From: Synechocystis sp. PCC 7509
GTDB taxonomy: Bacteria; Cyanobacteriota; Cyanobacteriia; Cyanobacteriales; Chroococcidiopsidaceae
Length of the DNA: 64,000 nt
Assembly (NCBI RefSeq): GCF_000332075.2
Contig: NZ_ALVU02000002.1
Location: 250,209 to 314,208 of the forward strand
Direction of reading: 5' to 3'
Of the stretch, positions 24,540 to 33,461 are shown in pieces; position 1 is the stretch's first letter; each line of letters starts with the position of its first letter. Below the pieces are notes generated by a model. It saw nothing but the letters and a program-made list of their open reading frames with translations, ran no database searches and was not told the DNA's origin. The translations under genes and the position numbers were made by a program.

Positions 24540-24832
24540 GCGATCGCATTCACCCACTCAAAAAGCGTATTGCCCAGTTAGAGTTAGAACTACGAGCAGT
24601 GCGAAAACAAGCCCAAGCCCAACGCCAAAGGATTGCTCAAAAGTGCGGACATGATTTTCTTGCGCTAGTTAATAGCGATCGCAACTGTAAAGTAGTTGTG
24701 ATCGATATAGTGCAGAAGCTCGTATTTGAGGATGAGGCGGGGAATATCGTTTCTGAGACTGATGGGTCTTTGGTGGGCAAGCTTATTGAGGTGAGGTTCG
24801 GTTCAAGTCGCCAAATTGAGGAAGCTAACTGA
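24536..24832 (+). CDS. Small basic coiled-coil protein of the cassette
   Basis: The 98-residue product, MSDRIHPLKKRIAQLELELR onward, keeps the full layout of the 16691-16969 protein: basic coiled coil, SDRNCKVVV, and the VQKLVFEDEAGNIVSETDGS tail, with a 6-residue extension. It is preceded only by a fragment of its usual partner, so transcription may be lost unless read from upstream. Function unknown. Confidence 0.65.
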   Translation: MSDRIHPLKKRIAQLELELRAVRKQAQAQRQRIAQKCGHDFLALVNSDRNCKVVVIDIVQKLVFEDEAGNIVSETDGSLVGKLIEVRFGSSRQIEEAN

Positions 24833-24938
24833 AGCGATCGCAGTCAGTAACAGCAATTTGCTTATTTTGAGCGTAACGCCCAAAGACTTTATCACCCCAT
24901 TCGTACCAACGTAATGCTGGGTTGCTGGTTCGCTCCCG

Positions 24939-25367
24939 CTATTTTACTCTTGAACGTAACTCAAAAGCTAGATCAGCACGATAGAAGCACACATCAAACT
25001 CGGCAAAAAAATTCATGTGACCTAGAATTAACGGAGCCTCTGTAGATTGCGTCCAGGCAAATGCCAGCAAGACAGAGGGAAACTCCGCAACGGTAGCTGA
25101 TAAAACCAACCCTCGCGCTTCCATTTGAGCTAAATTACCGCTTAATTCGATTGGAACTGTTTGATCTTCCCAGACTGCGCCCAATTGCAATCCAACCTCG
25201 TAAGGCAAAACATTAACGCTTGCTCCCGTGTCCAGTAAAGCCATAGTCTCACAAGACCGATCTCTGTAGGTCAGCGAGAGCGGTAGATATGGCAATGTGC
25301 TAGATAGACCGCGACTGTTAGTACGTTCGATAAAAGAAAACCGCTTGCTATCAAGCATTGTCACCAC
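24939..25367 (-). CDS. Retropepsin-like aspartic protease domain protein
   Basis: The 142 residues contain ALLDTGASVNVLPYEVGLQL, the DTGA active-site loop of retroviral-type aspartic proteases, which work as homodimers. The matching ILGHMNFFAEF near the C-terminus is like the second hydrophobic-Gly motif. Many cyanobacteria carry such single-domain proteins of unknown substrate. It overlaps the upstream gene by 17 bases, so the two form an operon like a toxin-antitoxin pair in size and layout, though that role is not established. Confidence 0.75.
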   Translation of the reverse strand: MVTMLDSKRFSFIERTNSRGLSSTLPYLPLSLTYRDRSCETMALLDTGASVNVLPYEVGLQLGAVWEDQTVPIELSGNLAQMEARGLVLSATVAEFPSVLLAFAWTQSTEAPLILGHMNFFAEFDVCFYRADLAFELRSRVK

Positions 25368-25611
25368 GCTTTGCTGCCACTAAAAGCTCTGAAAGCGTTT
25401 GAACTGCTTCGTCTGCTTCATAAGGCGACCATACAACCGCTTCGGTAGATGCCAACTGCTTTAGTAACGAATCCTCCTGAGTTCCAATGTTACTTGCTTC
25501 CAGTTCGCAACCTTCTTCTTTTGCTACTGCTAATAGCAGAAAATGAATTAGGCGTAGCTTGTCTTGATGAGATAATTGACTGACGGTAGGAAGTAATTCG
25601 GATAAAGGCAT
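25351..25611 (-). CDS. Small partner protein of the retropepsin-like gene
   Basis: The 86 residues are helical and acidic. LSHQDKLRLIHFLLLAVAKE is followed by a variable part and a C-terminal WSPYEADEAVQTLSELL, reminiscent of small antitoxin-like proteins found upstream of PIN or retropepsin genes in cyanobacteria. It overlaps the next gene by 17 bases. No DNA-binding motif is visible. Its role is inferred from position only. Confidence 0.55.
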   Translation of the reverse strand: MPLSELLPTVSQLSHQDKLRLIHFLLLAVAKEEGCELEASNIGTQEDSLLKQLASTEAVVWSPYEADEAVQTLSELLVAAKRGDNA

Positions 25612-25677
25612 AGGCTATAAAGGGGTATTTACTTATTAAATAGATTAATTGCTATTATCTTTAATGCTACGCTTCAA

Positions 25678-26247
25678 TTATCCTAACGTTACATCCTCGT
25701 ACAGCCCTACTATTGTCCCCTCAAAACCAATACTATCGAACCGAAATGATGTCCCATCCGGTCGATAAGACTGTAATACCCATAACCCTTGTTCACCACG
25801 CCTAAAACAATCAACTCTTTTGCGCTTGGTACTAATTAGAACGTACTCGCGCAGGCTGGTTATTTCTTGGTAATCAGCAAATTTATCGCCCCGGTCAAAA
25901 GCTTCAGTAGATTCAGACAAGACTTCAACGATTAAAGTAGGGAAACGCTTATAGGTAGGAGTTTCTTGGTCATCGGGATCGCAAGTAACCATAACATCGG
26001 GATAATAGAACCGATTGAGCGATTCAATTCGGGCTTTCATGTCTGAGATGTAAACACGACAGCCAGAACGCCTAACGTGGCTGCGTAAGCTAGAAGCGAG
26101 GTTTAGAGCAATGGTGACGTGGGCATCGCTTGCACCTGCCATAGCCAAGATTTGTCCATCAACGTATTCATGCTTGATATTGCTTTGCTCCTCCATCTGG
26201 AGGTACTCGTGGAAGGTAAGGTAAGGCTGCCCAGGAGAAGCAATCAT
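25678..26247 (-). CDS. Uma2-family (DUF820) putative restriction-endonuclease-fold protein
   Basis: The PD-(D/E)XK fold pattern is clear in about 189 residues: EYVDGQILAMAG, YYPDVMVTCDP (catalytic Asp), FPTLIVEVLSEST (Glu), DRGDKFADYQ, and the strand EYVLIST. Uma2 proteins are very abundant in cyanobacteria and usually of unknown function. The start chosen is the ATG at 26247, which matches usual family length; an ATG at 26268 adds seven residues. Neither has a strong Shine-Dalgarno. It stands alone. Confidence 0.85.
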   Translation of the reverse strand: MIASPGQPYLTFHEYLQMEEQSNIKHEYVDGQILAMAGASDAHVTIALNLASSLRSHVRRSGCRVYISDMKARIESLNRFYYPDVMVTCDPDDQETPTYKRFPTLIVEVLSESTEAFDRGDKFADYQEITSLREYVLISTKRKRVDCFRRGEQGLWVLQSYRPDGTSFRFDSIGFEGTIVGLYEDVTLG

Positions 26248-26384
26248 AGAGGATAAGCCCAAACACATAGTTATTTTCTAGGATACTGCCTAATTATGCG
26301 ACCGCGCGTCTCTACACTCAATAAAAAAATTACTGCCCAATTAAGCTATAAAGAGGATATCGTTTACTTCAACTTATTTTCCTG

Positions 26385-27041
26385 GTGCAAAACTCCCAAT
26401 CCTCCGATCTTATGGTCGCCCAACTGCTAGAAATTGATAATAAATTAGCAACACAGGAAGTTGAATTAACACTTCAACTCCAGTCAATTCAAGAAAAACG
26501 CCATAGTCTTAAAAACGTTATTAGTCTATTTCCTCTATCAAATACTGCCACTCCCACAACCGTAGCAGAACCAACCCCGGTTGTTGAAAATGTGGCAGAA
26601 CCTCAAGAAGCGGCAATTCCAGAAGAATTAGACGAGGTAACGACGGAAATTACCGAAACTGCGCCACAACCTCCAAAGCGACAAGGTAAGAGAAACTTAT
26701 CGCCTAACAGCGACAAACTAAATAAAAAACCTGCGCCCGCTAAAGAGACAATTAAGGAAGCAGCTATTTGGCAACAGTATTTACAAGACGAGTTTATTAA
26801 GGACAGTTTAGCTGTTGCTGTTTTTGAAGTCATGCAGCAACAGCCAGATCGGGTATTAGAGATTACTACAATACTAAATACTCTCTTTGTACCGGAAATC
26901 CCAAAAGATATAAAAAGTACAGCGCGGGAGCGTGTCTCTAATATCCTCTCGGTGGGAGCGAAGAAAGGGAAATGGTATCGGGGAAAACTGGGTAAGTATA
27001 GTATGTCGAAAGCAGCCGTTGAGGACAGCGCAACCAGATAG
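26385..27041 (+). CDS. Coiled-coil protein with a C-terminal winged-helix-like domain
   Basis: The 218-residue frame starts GTG at 26385 (an ATG at 26412 is an alternative). Residues 10-50 are a coiled coil (LLEIDNKLATQEVELTLQLQ), residues 55-120 are Pro/Thr/Glu-rich, and residues 125-215 are a helical domain ending in WYRGKLGKYSM. The final hairpin matches the W-x-VPGKLGVY hairpin of the 2618-3865 protein, and the three-part layout is the same. The two are probably distant paralogues, each near one par region. No family name recognised. An inverted repeat follows at 27055. Confidence 0.6.
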   Translation: MQNSQSSDLMVAQLLEIDNKLATQEVELTLQLQSIQEKRHSLKNVISLFPLSNTATPTTVAEPTPVVENVAEPQEAAIPEELDEVTTEITETAPQPPKRQGKRNLSPNSDKLNKKPAPAKETIKEAAIWQQYLQDEFIKDSLAVAVFEVMQQQPDRVLEITTILNTLFVPEIPKDIKSTARERVSNILSVGAKKGKWYRGKLGKYSMSKAAVEDSATR

Positions 27042-27054
27042 AAGGGTGGGGTAT

Positions 27055-27098
27055 AAAACTATGGATCATCATACAACTACGTTATTAGCCATAGTTTT
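27055..27098 (+). terminator. Possible terminator after the 26385 gene
   Basis: Arms AAAACTATGG (27055-27064) and CCATAGTTTT (27089-27098) are perfectly complementary around a 24-base loop, with the distal arm ending in T residues. It lies 14 bases after the stop codon and before the convergent kinase gene. The long loop makes the call tentative. Confidence 0.4.
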
Positions 27099-27148
27099 AA
27101 ACAATATTTATAAATAAACACAATAATATAAATTGTGTTTAATAAATT

Positions 27149-29260
27149 TCAACCACTAACTTCAACATTTTTGGGTAAAACCACCGTAAAGATAGTGCCG
27201 ATACCTGATTGAGAATTTACACCTATCTGACCTTTATGTCTGTTAACGATAAGCTCATAAGCGAAATACAAACCGATTCCAGTTCCTTTATCGGGAGTTT
27301 TTGTAGTAAAGAAAGGATCGAAAATTTTATCTAGGATATTTTGAGGTATCCCTGCCCCATTGTCTTGGACAGTTATCTCTACAGAATCATTTGCAGCCAA
27401 ATTCTTTGTTTTAATCTTGACTTCTGGCTTTAGGACTTGTTCAGTTAAAGATTTTTCGTAAGCTGCTTGGCAAGCATTATCGATAATATTTATTAAAGCT
27501 CTGTAAATATATTGAGCAATAAAATTAACTTGCCCAATTGAGTTGTCGTATTCAGTTATTAATTTAACGTCAAAATCACTATATTTGTATTGCAAACTAT
27601 AAGAAACTACTTTAATTGTTGACTCAATTAGTTCATTAATATTAATAGGCTGGGAAGGAAAAGCTGGTCGGTCTGCTGAAAAAGTCATGCTTTGAATAGT
27701 TAATTCTATTCTCTTAGCTTGACTTTTAATATCTGTAATATTTGGAGTAATACCAGTAATAATTTCTTCAAAGTTCTCAATTATTGCTATCGGTAAATAT
27801 TCATATTCTTGCTCAATTTCTAATTGCAGCTTTTCAATCATTTGAATGACCATATCTGTAAAATAGATTACAAAACTAAGAGGATTATTAATTTCATGCG
27901 CTATTCCTGCCATCAGAGTACCTAGAGAAGCAAGTTTAGATTGAGTAATAAGCTGCTCTTGAATGTTCTTCAGTTGAGTCATAGATTGCTCTAATTCCTG
28001 AGTGCGTTCGGCAACCTTTACTTCTAAATTTCGTTGACGTTCGTTCAACTTAATAATGTATGTATAAGTGGAAATTAATAAAGGAGATATAGTTAAAGCT
28101 AAAAAAGAAGGGACAACTGGAATCCACCAACCCCATAAAAAAGCTAAGTAGCTAATGCTTATTACTGCAACTGCTGCTGCTAAACTGCTAGATATCAAAT
28201 TCAGAAAAAACTTTGCTACTAAGTTTTTTGAATCGCTAGTGTGCCACCATTTTCTAGCTAAAATAGTAATTAGTAGGCTCCAACTTATCATCCATAATAG
28301 TTCTACTTGTTCGTTTAAAGTTTTAATTATTGGTCTATTATCTAAAGCCGAACTAACAATTTGACTAGCTATTTGAGCTTGAACTTCCACCCCAGAAATT
28401 TCAATCGGTGTTGTTCTTAGATTCCAGCTATAAGGAGTAGAAAATTTATCATCGTTGAAGCTTGGAGAAGTTCTACCGATTAAAACAATGCGGTCGCGCA
28501 TCAAATTGTTAAATTTTTTCCCCGCTAAAATATCGGTAATTGATACTCTAGTAAAACTTTGATTGGGGTTGCGGTAGTTAAGCAGAACTTGGTAGCCATC
28601 TGAGTCAGTGCGGACGTAACTACCAGCGTTTTCCTGCAACGGTCTATATATTGTGTCTTTTATTTTCATGCAACAATCATCAACAGTTTTCGGGGCAATC
28701 CCTTCCTTTGCTAAATAACTAAGGGCAAGAGCTACTCCTAAAGTTCTTGTTTGGTTATTAAGGAATAAAAGAGCGCGACGAACCACACCATCTCCATCTT
28801 CTACTGTATCAACAGCAGCTACTTGGTTTAGCTGTTCGAGAACAGGTGGCGGTGCAATCGTTGGATAATACTTGTCGCCAATTACTTTTTCTATACCAAT
28901 GAGATTAGGTGTAGTTTTAAATACTTGAGCTAATTGGGGGTATCCTTTCCCTACTGGCACATTTCGATAGAAGTCTAGTCCGATTACTCGTGGTTTTTGC
29001 TGCTTAATTTTTGTTAGCAACTGGGCTAGGAGTTCGTCTGATAGCGGCTCTGCTGATTTTAAGATCGCAATGTCTTTTTCTTCAAATCCAACAATTACAA
29101 TTCTATTATCTACCGTTTCAGTAGGGCGCAGTTGGAAATATATATCTAACGCCGTCCACTCGACAGGCTGCATCCAACCTAGAGCGCGTACTGCAAGTAT
29201 TGCTATTGTTGGAAATGCAGCCACAAAATACCAAAGCAAAGCTGATTTTAAATTACGCAT
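27149..29260 (-). CDS. CHASE2-domain sensor histidine kinase
   Basis: The 703-residue kinase has an N-terminal transmembrane helix (about 8-27), then an extracytoplasmic CHASE2 sensor domain (about 30-305, VEWTALDIYFQLRP, then RVIGLDFYRN and IVLIGRTS). Two to three further membrane helices follow (about 325-400), then a coiled coil, and the kinase core. The H-box is LMAGIAHEINNPLSFV with the phospho-accepting His, the N-box is NIIDNACQAA, G1 is DNGAGIP and G2 is KGTGIGLYF. It should sense an outside signal and phosphorylate a response regulator; the orphan regulator at 37923 is the nearest candidate. It forms a leftward pair with the DUF928 gene. Confidence 0.92.
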   Translation of the reverse strand: MRNLKSALLWYFVAAFPTIAILAVRALGWMQPVEWTALDIYFQLRPTETVDNRIVIVGFEEKDIAILKSAEPLSDELLAQLLTKIKQQKPRVIGLDFYRNVPVGKGYPQLAQVFKTTPNLIGIEKVIGDKYYPTIAPPPVLEQLNQVAAVDTVEDGDGVVRRALLFLNNQTRTLGVALALSYLAKEGIAPKTVDDCCMKIKDTIYRPLQENAGSYVRTDSDGYQVLLNYRNPNQSFTRVSITDILAGKKFNNLMRDRIVLIGRTSPSFNDDKFSTPYSWNLRTTPIEISGVEVQAQIASQIVSSALDNRPIIKTLNEQVELLWMISWSLLITILARKWWHTSDSKNLVAKFFLNLISSSLAAAVAVISISYLAFLWGWWIPVVPSFLALTISPLLISTYTYIIKLNERQRNLEVKVAERTQELEQSMTQLKNIQEQLITQSKLASLGTLMAGIAHEINNPLSFVIYFTDMVIQMIEKLQLEIEQEYEYLPIAIIENFEEIITGITPNITDIKSQAKRIELTIQSMTFSADRPAFPSQPININELIESTIKVVSYSLQYKYSDFDVKLITEYDNSIGQVNFIAQYIYRALINIIDNACQAAYEKSLTEQVLKPEVKIKTKNLAANDSVEITVQDNGAGIPQNILDKIFDPFFTTKTPDKGTGIGLYFAYELIVNRHKGQIGVNSQSGIGTIFTVVLPKNVEVSG

Positions 29261-29316
29261 AATCGAGTTGAACGGTCGTTGCCTTTATACTTCTACTGAC
29301 TACTAATAGTGTTAGG

Positions 29317-30054
29317 CTACTGCCGATCACTTACTGTGGACATCCCCACCTGAGAGAGCAATTTAGAAAAATACCAGAACGTTACTTTGCCGTGCGGATT
29401 TGCCTTATAACTGATGTAGCTACTGTCGAGCGCATCATACCAGATCCCATATCGTGCATAAACTAAACTACGTTTTTGTGGCTCTTGACCTTCCTTTGTA
29501 AGCGTTTGAGCAAGTGCAGGAGTAATAGCTACACGCTTAATCGAGCTATCAGCATAGCTGTTTTCTGAGGGACGCTCTTTGTTACACACTAAAGATACTG
29601 TCCAACGGTACTCTTTGCCCAATGCCAACCCAGGAACATCTGATGGTAACTCTAATTGCACGATACCTGAACGCTTTACCTTAAAAGAGCGGTCTACAAT
29701 CGGCTTTGCTACCCCTGGTTCTACCAAAGTGAATCGTACAGGCAGCGTTATATCTGATACGTACCAAAAGAAAGTCGGACGAGCCGATACAGTTAAGGGC
29801 AGGTGATCGTCAGGGACTAAAAGTTGCAAGTTTGTATTCCCAGACTGGTCGCATCCTCTCGAACCTGCCCCTTTAGTCCGTGATGTCCTATTTGGACCTA
29901 CTGGCGGAATGTACACTTGGGCAGTTTGAGCAGAAACTTTTTTACTAAAGTTTACCGTTCGTCCTATTATAGGTACATTAATTACATCAATGTCTGGCAT
30001 TACAAATACTGTAAAACCAAACAGTAATAAAGCAACTTTTAAGGAATATCTCAT
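29317..30054 (-). CDS. DUF928 exported protein
   Basis: The 245-residue product has an N-terminal hydrophobic signal segment (YSLKVALLLFGFTVFVMP). The DUF928 core follows: GAGSRGC, LLVPDDHLPLTVSARPTFFW, then VVL-type strands and KEYRWTVSLVCNKERPSENS. DUF928 is a cyanobacterial family usually found beside CHAT, CHASE2 and haemagglutinin-type genes, as here, and its function is unknown. It lies 56 bases upstream of the kinase in the same direction and is divergent from the CHAT gene with 45 bases between, so the promoters overlap. Confidence 0.85.
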   Translation of the reverse strand: MRYSLKVALLLFGFTVFVMPDIDVINVPIIGRTVNFSKKVSAQTAQVYIPPVGPNRTSRTKGAGSRGCDQSGNTNLQLLVPDDHLPLTVSARPTFFWYVSDITLPVRFTLVEPGVAKPIVDRSFKVKRSGIVQLELPSDVPGLALGKEYRWTVSLVCNKERPSENSYADSSIKRVAITPALAQTLTKEGQEPQKRSLVYARYGIWYDALDSSYISYKANPHGKVTFWYFSKLLSQVGMSTVSDRQ

Positions 30055-30099
30055 TTTGTCAAGGCAAATTTTATTCGAGTAAATTATTACATAAATTTT

Positions 30100-32535
30100 A
30101 TGCTCATAAGTAAGCGATGGCGCTTCAGGATTTTAATTCTCTTTTTACTGAGTATCAGTTTTTGCCTTCTACTCAACTTAATACCAATAAATCCATTACG
30201 TTCGCAAGCCTTACCTACAAACACACAAACAATTACTACAGCCTATAACTATTACAAGTCAAAACAGTACGATAAAGCGATCTCGCTCTGGCTTGAGGCT
30301 TTAAAATCAGCCCCAACTGATAAAGTTAAAGCTAACATCCATAATAATCTAGCCTCTGCTTACCAGCTTTCGGGTAATCTGACCGAAGCTGTAAGGCAAT
30401 GGGAACAAGCAGCTAAAATTTATCAGCAACAACCAGATAACCAGTCGCGCTCAATGTTAGCTAAAACGCTAATTGATCGAGCGCAAGTTTATAACGATCT
30501 CGGTCAGTTTCGCGCTTCAATACCGTTGGTAGAAAATGCAATTTTAATCGCCCAAGAAGCTCGAAACAAAGAAGTGGCTACCGTAGCCCAAGGGGTATTA
30601 GGAAATGCTTACGCTCTAGCTGGGGACTATGATAAATCTTTGGCAGCTTATCAATCTAGCCTTGAGTTAGCTCAAGAACTAGGCAATGCTAGATACATAA
30701 CTATTGCTCTCAACAATCAAGTCAACCTTTTGCAAGCTCGTCAGGGGCGGTACTTAACTCAATCACAATCTGCCCAGCAGGAAAAAGATACTCAAGAAAA
30801 AACTCGTCTAGCTACACTAATCCAGCGAGATCGGAGTGCCGCTATTGCTGCTGCCAACCGCGCTGTTGCCTTGGGTAATACTGTTGGTGGTACACCTCAA
30901 GTTAAAGCGTTGCTCAATATAATTGCCCTCTCATCACAACCGGATTTAGTTACCAAGTACAATCAGCAAGCGCTCTCTATCCTTGATGATTTGCCTCCCT
31001 CTCGTAATAAAGCCAATGCTCTTATTCAATTAACCCAATATCAAACAGGTAAGCAAAAAGTTGACAGTTTAGAAAAAGCTAGTGCCATTAGTGCAAGCCT
31101 TGGCGACTTTCGCACTCAATCTTTTGCTCTAGGAGCTAATGGTCATGTCTATGAGCAATCAGGACAACTACAACAGGCGATGAAGTTGACGCGCCAAGCC
31201 CAAAGTGCGGCAGAGAGCGTTAGCGCCTTTGACAGCTTGTATCGCTGGCAGTGGCAGGCAGGACGCATTTACCAAGCCAGTAATGCGCCTAAAGAGGCAA
31301 TAACCTCTTATAAGCAAGCGATCGCTACTTTACAACGTATTAGAGGGGATGTTGTTAGTGCCAACACTGACTTACAATTTGATATCCGCGATTCGGTTGA
31401 ACCTGTCTACCGAGAACTCATGGCATTGCTGCTAGACAAGGGGCAGGCTCAAGAGGCGCTTTCTGTTTCTCAATTGTTGAAGTTAACCGAACTGCAAAGC
31501 TTTTTTGGCGACGAGTGTTTGCAGGTGAAGATAGCCCTCAGTACAACTCAACAACCTCTGAGGGCTAAAGAAGCTGTTATTAATTTTCTAATCTTGAGCG
31601 ATCGCACTTATCTAATCTTACGTTTACCTGATGGTACGCTCAAAAGCTACCCAGCAAAGCTAACAGCAAAGCAGATGCAAAGCGAGATCGAGCAATTCCG
31701 CACCAAGTTAGAAGATTTTGGTACTGACACATATCTTGAGCCAGCACAAAGACTCTACAATCTGCTAATCCGTCCAATGGCAGCAGATTTAGCCCAGAGT
31801 GAACCTAATACCCTAATTTTTATCAACGATGGTGTATTGCGAAATATACCAATGGCAGCATTGCATGATGGCAAGCAATTTTTAGTTCAAAAGTACGCAG
31901 TGTCTACTTCTCTTGGTTTAGGATTAAATACAGGAGAACCGCAAAAGAAAGAGCAAAAAGCCCTAGTATTTGGTTTGACTGTAAAAGTGCCACCTTTTGA
32001 TTCCTTACCTAATGTTAATGCCGAAACTCAATCTGTAAATAATATTTTAGGGGGCAAGAGATTTCTAGACCAAAAGTTTACTTTGGCTAACTTGGAAAAG
32101 CAAATAGGTGAGCATAAAAATTACTCAGTGCTTCATCTGGCAACCCATGGTAGATTTAGGGGGACAGCAAACAGCACTTTCCTCCAAGCCTATGACCGTC
32201 GTATCTCTTTGCAGGAGTTTGAAGATGTCCTCTTAGCTGACAAAGAGCCTGTAAACTTGCTTACCCTTAGCGCTTGTCAAACCGCGGCAGGCGATAACCG
32301 CTCTATTTTAGGTATCGCTGGGCTTGCTGCGCGTACTGGGGTTAAAAATATTTTAGCTAGCTTGTGGTTTGTCAACGATGCTGATACTGTAACATTAATT
32401 GAAAGCTTTTACTCTCATGTGCATCAGCCAGGTACAACCAAAGCAGAAGCACTTAGAAAAGCTCAGTTAAGTTTAATTTCTATTCCTAACAGTCATCCTG
32501 TCAAATGGTCTAGCTTTATCTTGGTCAATAATTAA
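30100..32535 (+). CDS. TPR-CHAT caspase-like protease
   Basis: In 811 residues, an N-terminal membrane anchor or signal (LILFLLSISFCLLLNLIPI) is followed by tetratricopeptide repeats (about 40-420). The C-terminal CHAT domain (about 480-811) carries the caspase-type dyad His683 (VLHLATHGRF) and Cys726 (LLTLSACQTAAGDN). CHAT peptidases cleave protein partners, as in separase-like and Craspase systems, and TPRs usually bind the partner. The enzyme is probably exported or membrane-bound. It heads a rightward group with DUF3598 and TpsA genes, so the exoprotein or its transporter is a possible substrate; that is inference. Confidence 0.9.
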   Translation: MLISKRWRFRILILFLLSISFCLLLNLIPINPLRSQALPTNTQTITTAYNYYKSKQYDKAISLWLEALKSAPTDKVKANIHNNLASAYQLSGNLTEAVRQWEQAAKIYQQQPDNQSRSMLAKTLIDRAQVYNDLGQFRASIPLVENAILIAQEARNKEVATVAQGVLGNAYALAGDYDKSLAAYQSSLELAQELGNARYITIALNNQVNLLQARQGRYLTQSQSAQQEKDTQEKTRLATLIQRDRSAAIAAANRAVALGNTVGGTPQVKALLNIIALSSQPDLVTKYNQQALSILDDLPPSRNKANALIQLTQYQTGKQKVDSLEKASAISASLGDFRTQSFALGANGHVYEQSGQLQQAMKLTRQAQSAAESVSAFDSLYRWQWQAGRIYQASNAPKEAITSYKQAIATLQRIRGDVVSANTDLQFDIRDSVEPVYRELMALLLDKGQAQEALSVSQLLKLTELQSFFGDECLQVKIALSTTQQPLRAKEAVINFLILSDRTYLILRLPDGTLKSYPAKLTAKQMQSEIEQFRTKLEDFGTDTYLEPAQRLYNLLIRPMAADLAQSEPNTLIFINDGVLRNIPMAALHDGKQFLVQKYAVSTSLGLGLNTGEPQKKEQKALVFGLTVKVPPFDSLPNVNAETQSVNNILGGKRFLDQKFTLANLEKQIGEHKNYSVLHLATHGRFRGTANSTFLQAYDRRISLQEFEDVLLADKEPVNLLTLSACQTAAGDNRSILGIAGLAARTGVKNILASLWFVNDADTVTLIESFYSHVHQPGTTKAEALRKAQLSLISIPNSHPVKWSSFILVNN

Positions 32536-32702
32536 AACAAAGGACAAATTAAATCTCCTTAGTTAGTTTGATAGCGCAACTCCATTACCAAGTTGGAGGG
32601 AATCTTTCGACAGACTTAAGCTTAATCAGGTTTCAAAATTTTGGTTTTTAATTTTTTATAGGCTAATTGCAAATTAAAGTAAATTACTACGGAAAACCCA
32701 AT

Positions 32703-33461
32703 ATGGCAGCGAATAATACCGAATTTACACTCCACGAGCAATCACAAAACTGGGAAAATTTTTGCCAGTACCACTTGGGTGATTGGTATGGAATTTGGAC
32801 TAGATACTCTGCTAATGGAAAAGCAATTGAATCTTTTAAATGCGTGAGGTGCTTTCATCTAAGCGAAGATGGAAGCACTGTTCATCACCATAATGACTAC
32901 ACTTATGCTGATGGCAAAACTGAATCAAAAATCTTCGGTCCCTATAAAAAAACAATTACAACACCGCTATTTTTACACAATAGTTTTTCCTGGGGATCTA
33001 CGGCAGTAAAATCATCGGTTCCTTTTGGTTTTGAAATTGGTTTTAGGCATGAGAATAAAGGGGCAAGTGCTGCTGTAATGTACGATAGCAACGGTGCATT
33101 GCAGCGTATAACAATCAGTCCTGAATACCTTGGAGACTTTGCTGAAGAATTTTTTCCATTTCTAGCTAATGAACTAAAAGGTAATTGGCAAGGAGTTCTT
33201 GAATCAATGACACATGATTTAAAAATTTTGAACTCAGAAGTAAGTCAATGGAAAAAGCTGGAGGATTTAAGCGAACATCAGTACACATTACACTTTCCTG
33301 GGGGCGTTTCCGTTAGTTGTCCAAAGCAAGTCGAGGATGGAAAAGAGATGATGTTTGTAGTAGACTTCCTTGTAAATCCTACTCTACTCCAACGTGGCAT
33401 TAGGCATTTCAAAAAATCTGGTTTTGAAATTTTTACCCTAGAAACTTTTACTCTTGATTAA
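32703..33461 (+). CDS. DUF3598 (calycin-like) protein
   Basis: The start chosen is the ATG at 32703 (MAANNTEF); a TTG 12 codons upstream is less likely. The 252 residues match the DUF3598 pattern: NWENFCQYHLGDWYGIWTRY near the N-terminus, SFKCVRCFHLSEDGS, and a second beta-rich half ending VVDFLVNPTLLQRGI. DUF3598 is a lipocalin-like cyanobacterial family that may bind small hydrophobic ligands. Its TAA overlaps the ATG of the TpsA gene (TAATG), so the two are translationally coupled, which ties this protein to the secretion system. Confidence 0.78.
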   Translation: MAANNTEFTLHEQSQNWENFCQYHLGDWYGIWTRYSANGKAIESFKCVRCFHLSEDGSTVHHHNDYTYADGKTESKIFGPYKKTITTPLFLHNSFSWGSTAVKSSVPFGFEIGFRHENKGASAAVMYDSNGALQRITISPEYLGDFAEEFFPFLANELKGNWQGVLESMTHDLKILNSEVSQWKKLEDLSEHQYTLHFPGGVSVSCPKQVEDGKEMMFVVDFLVNPTLLQRGIRHFKKSGFEIFTLETFTLD

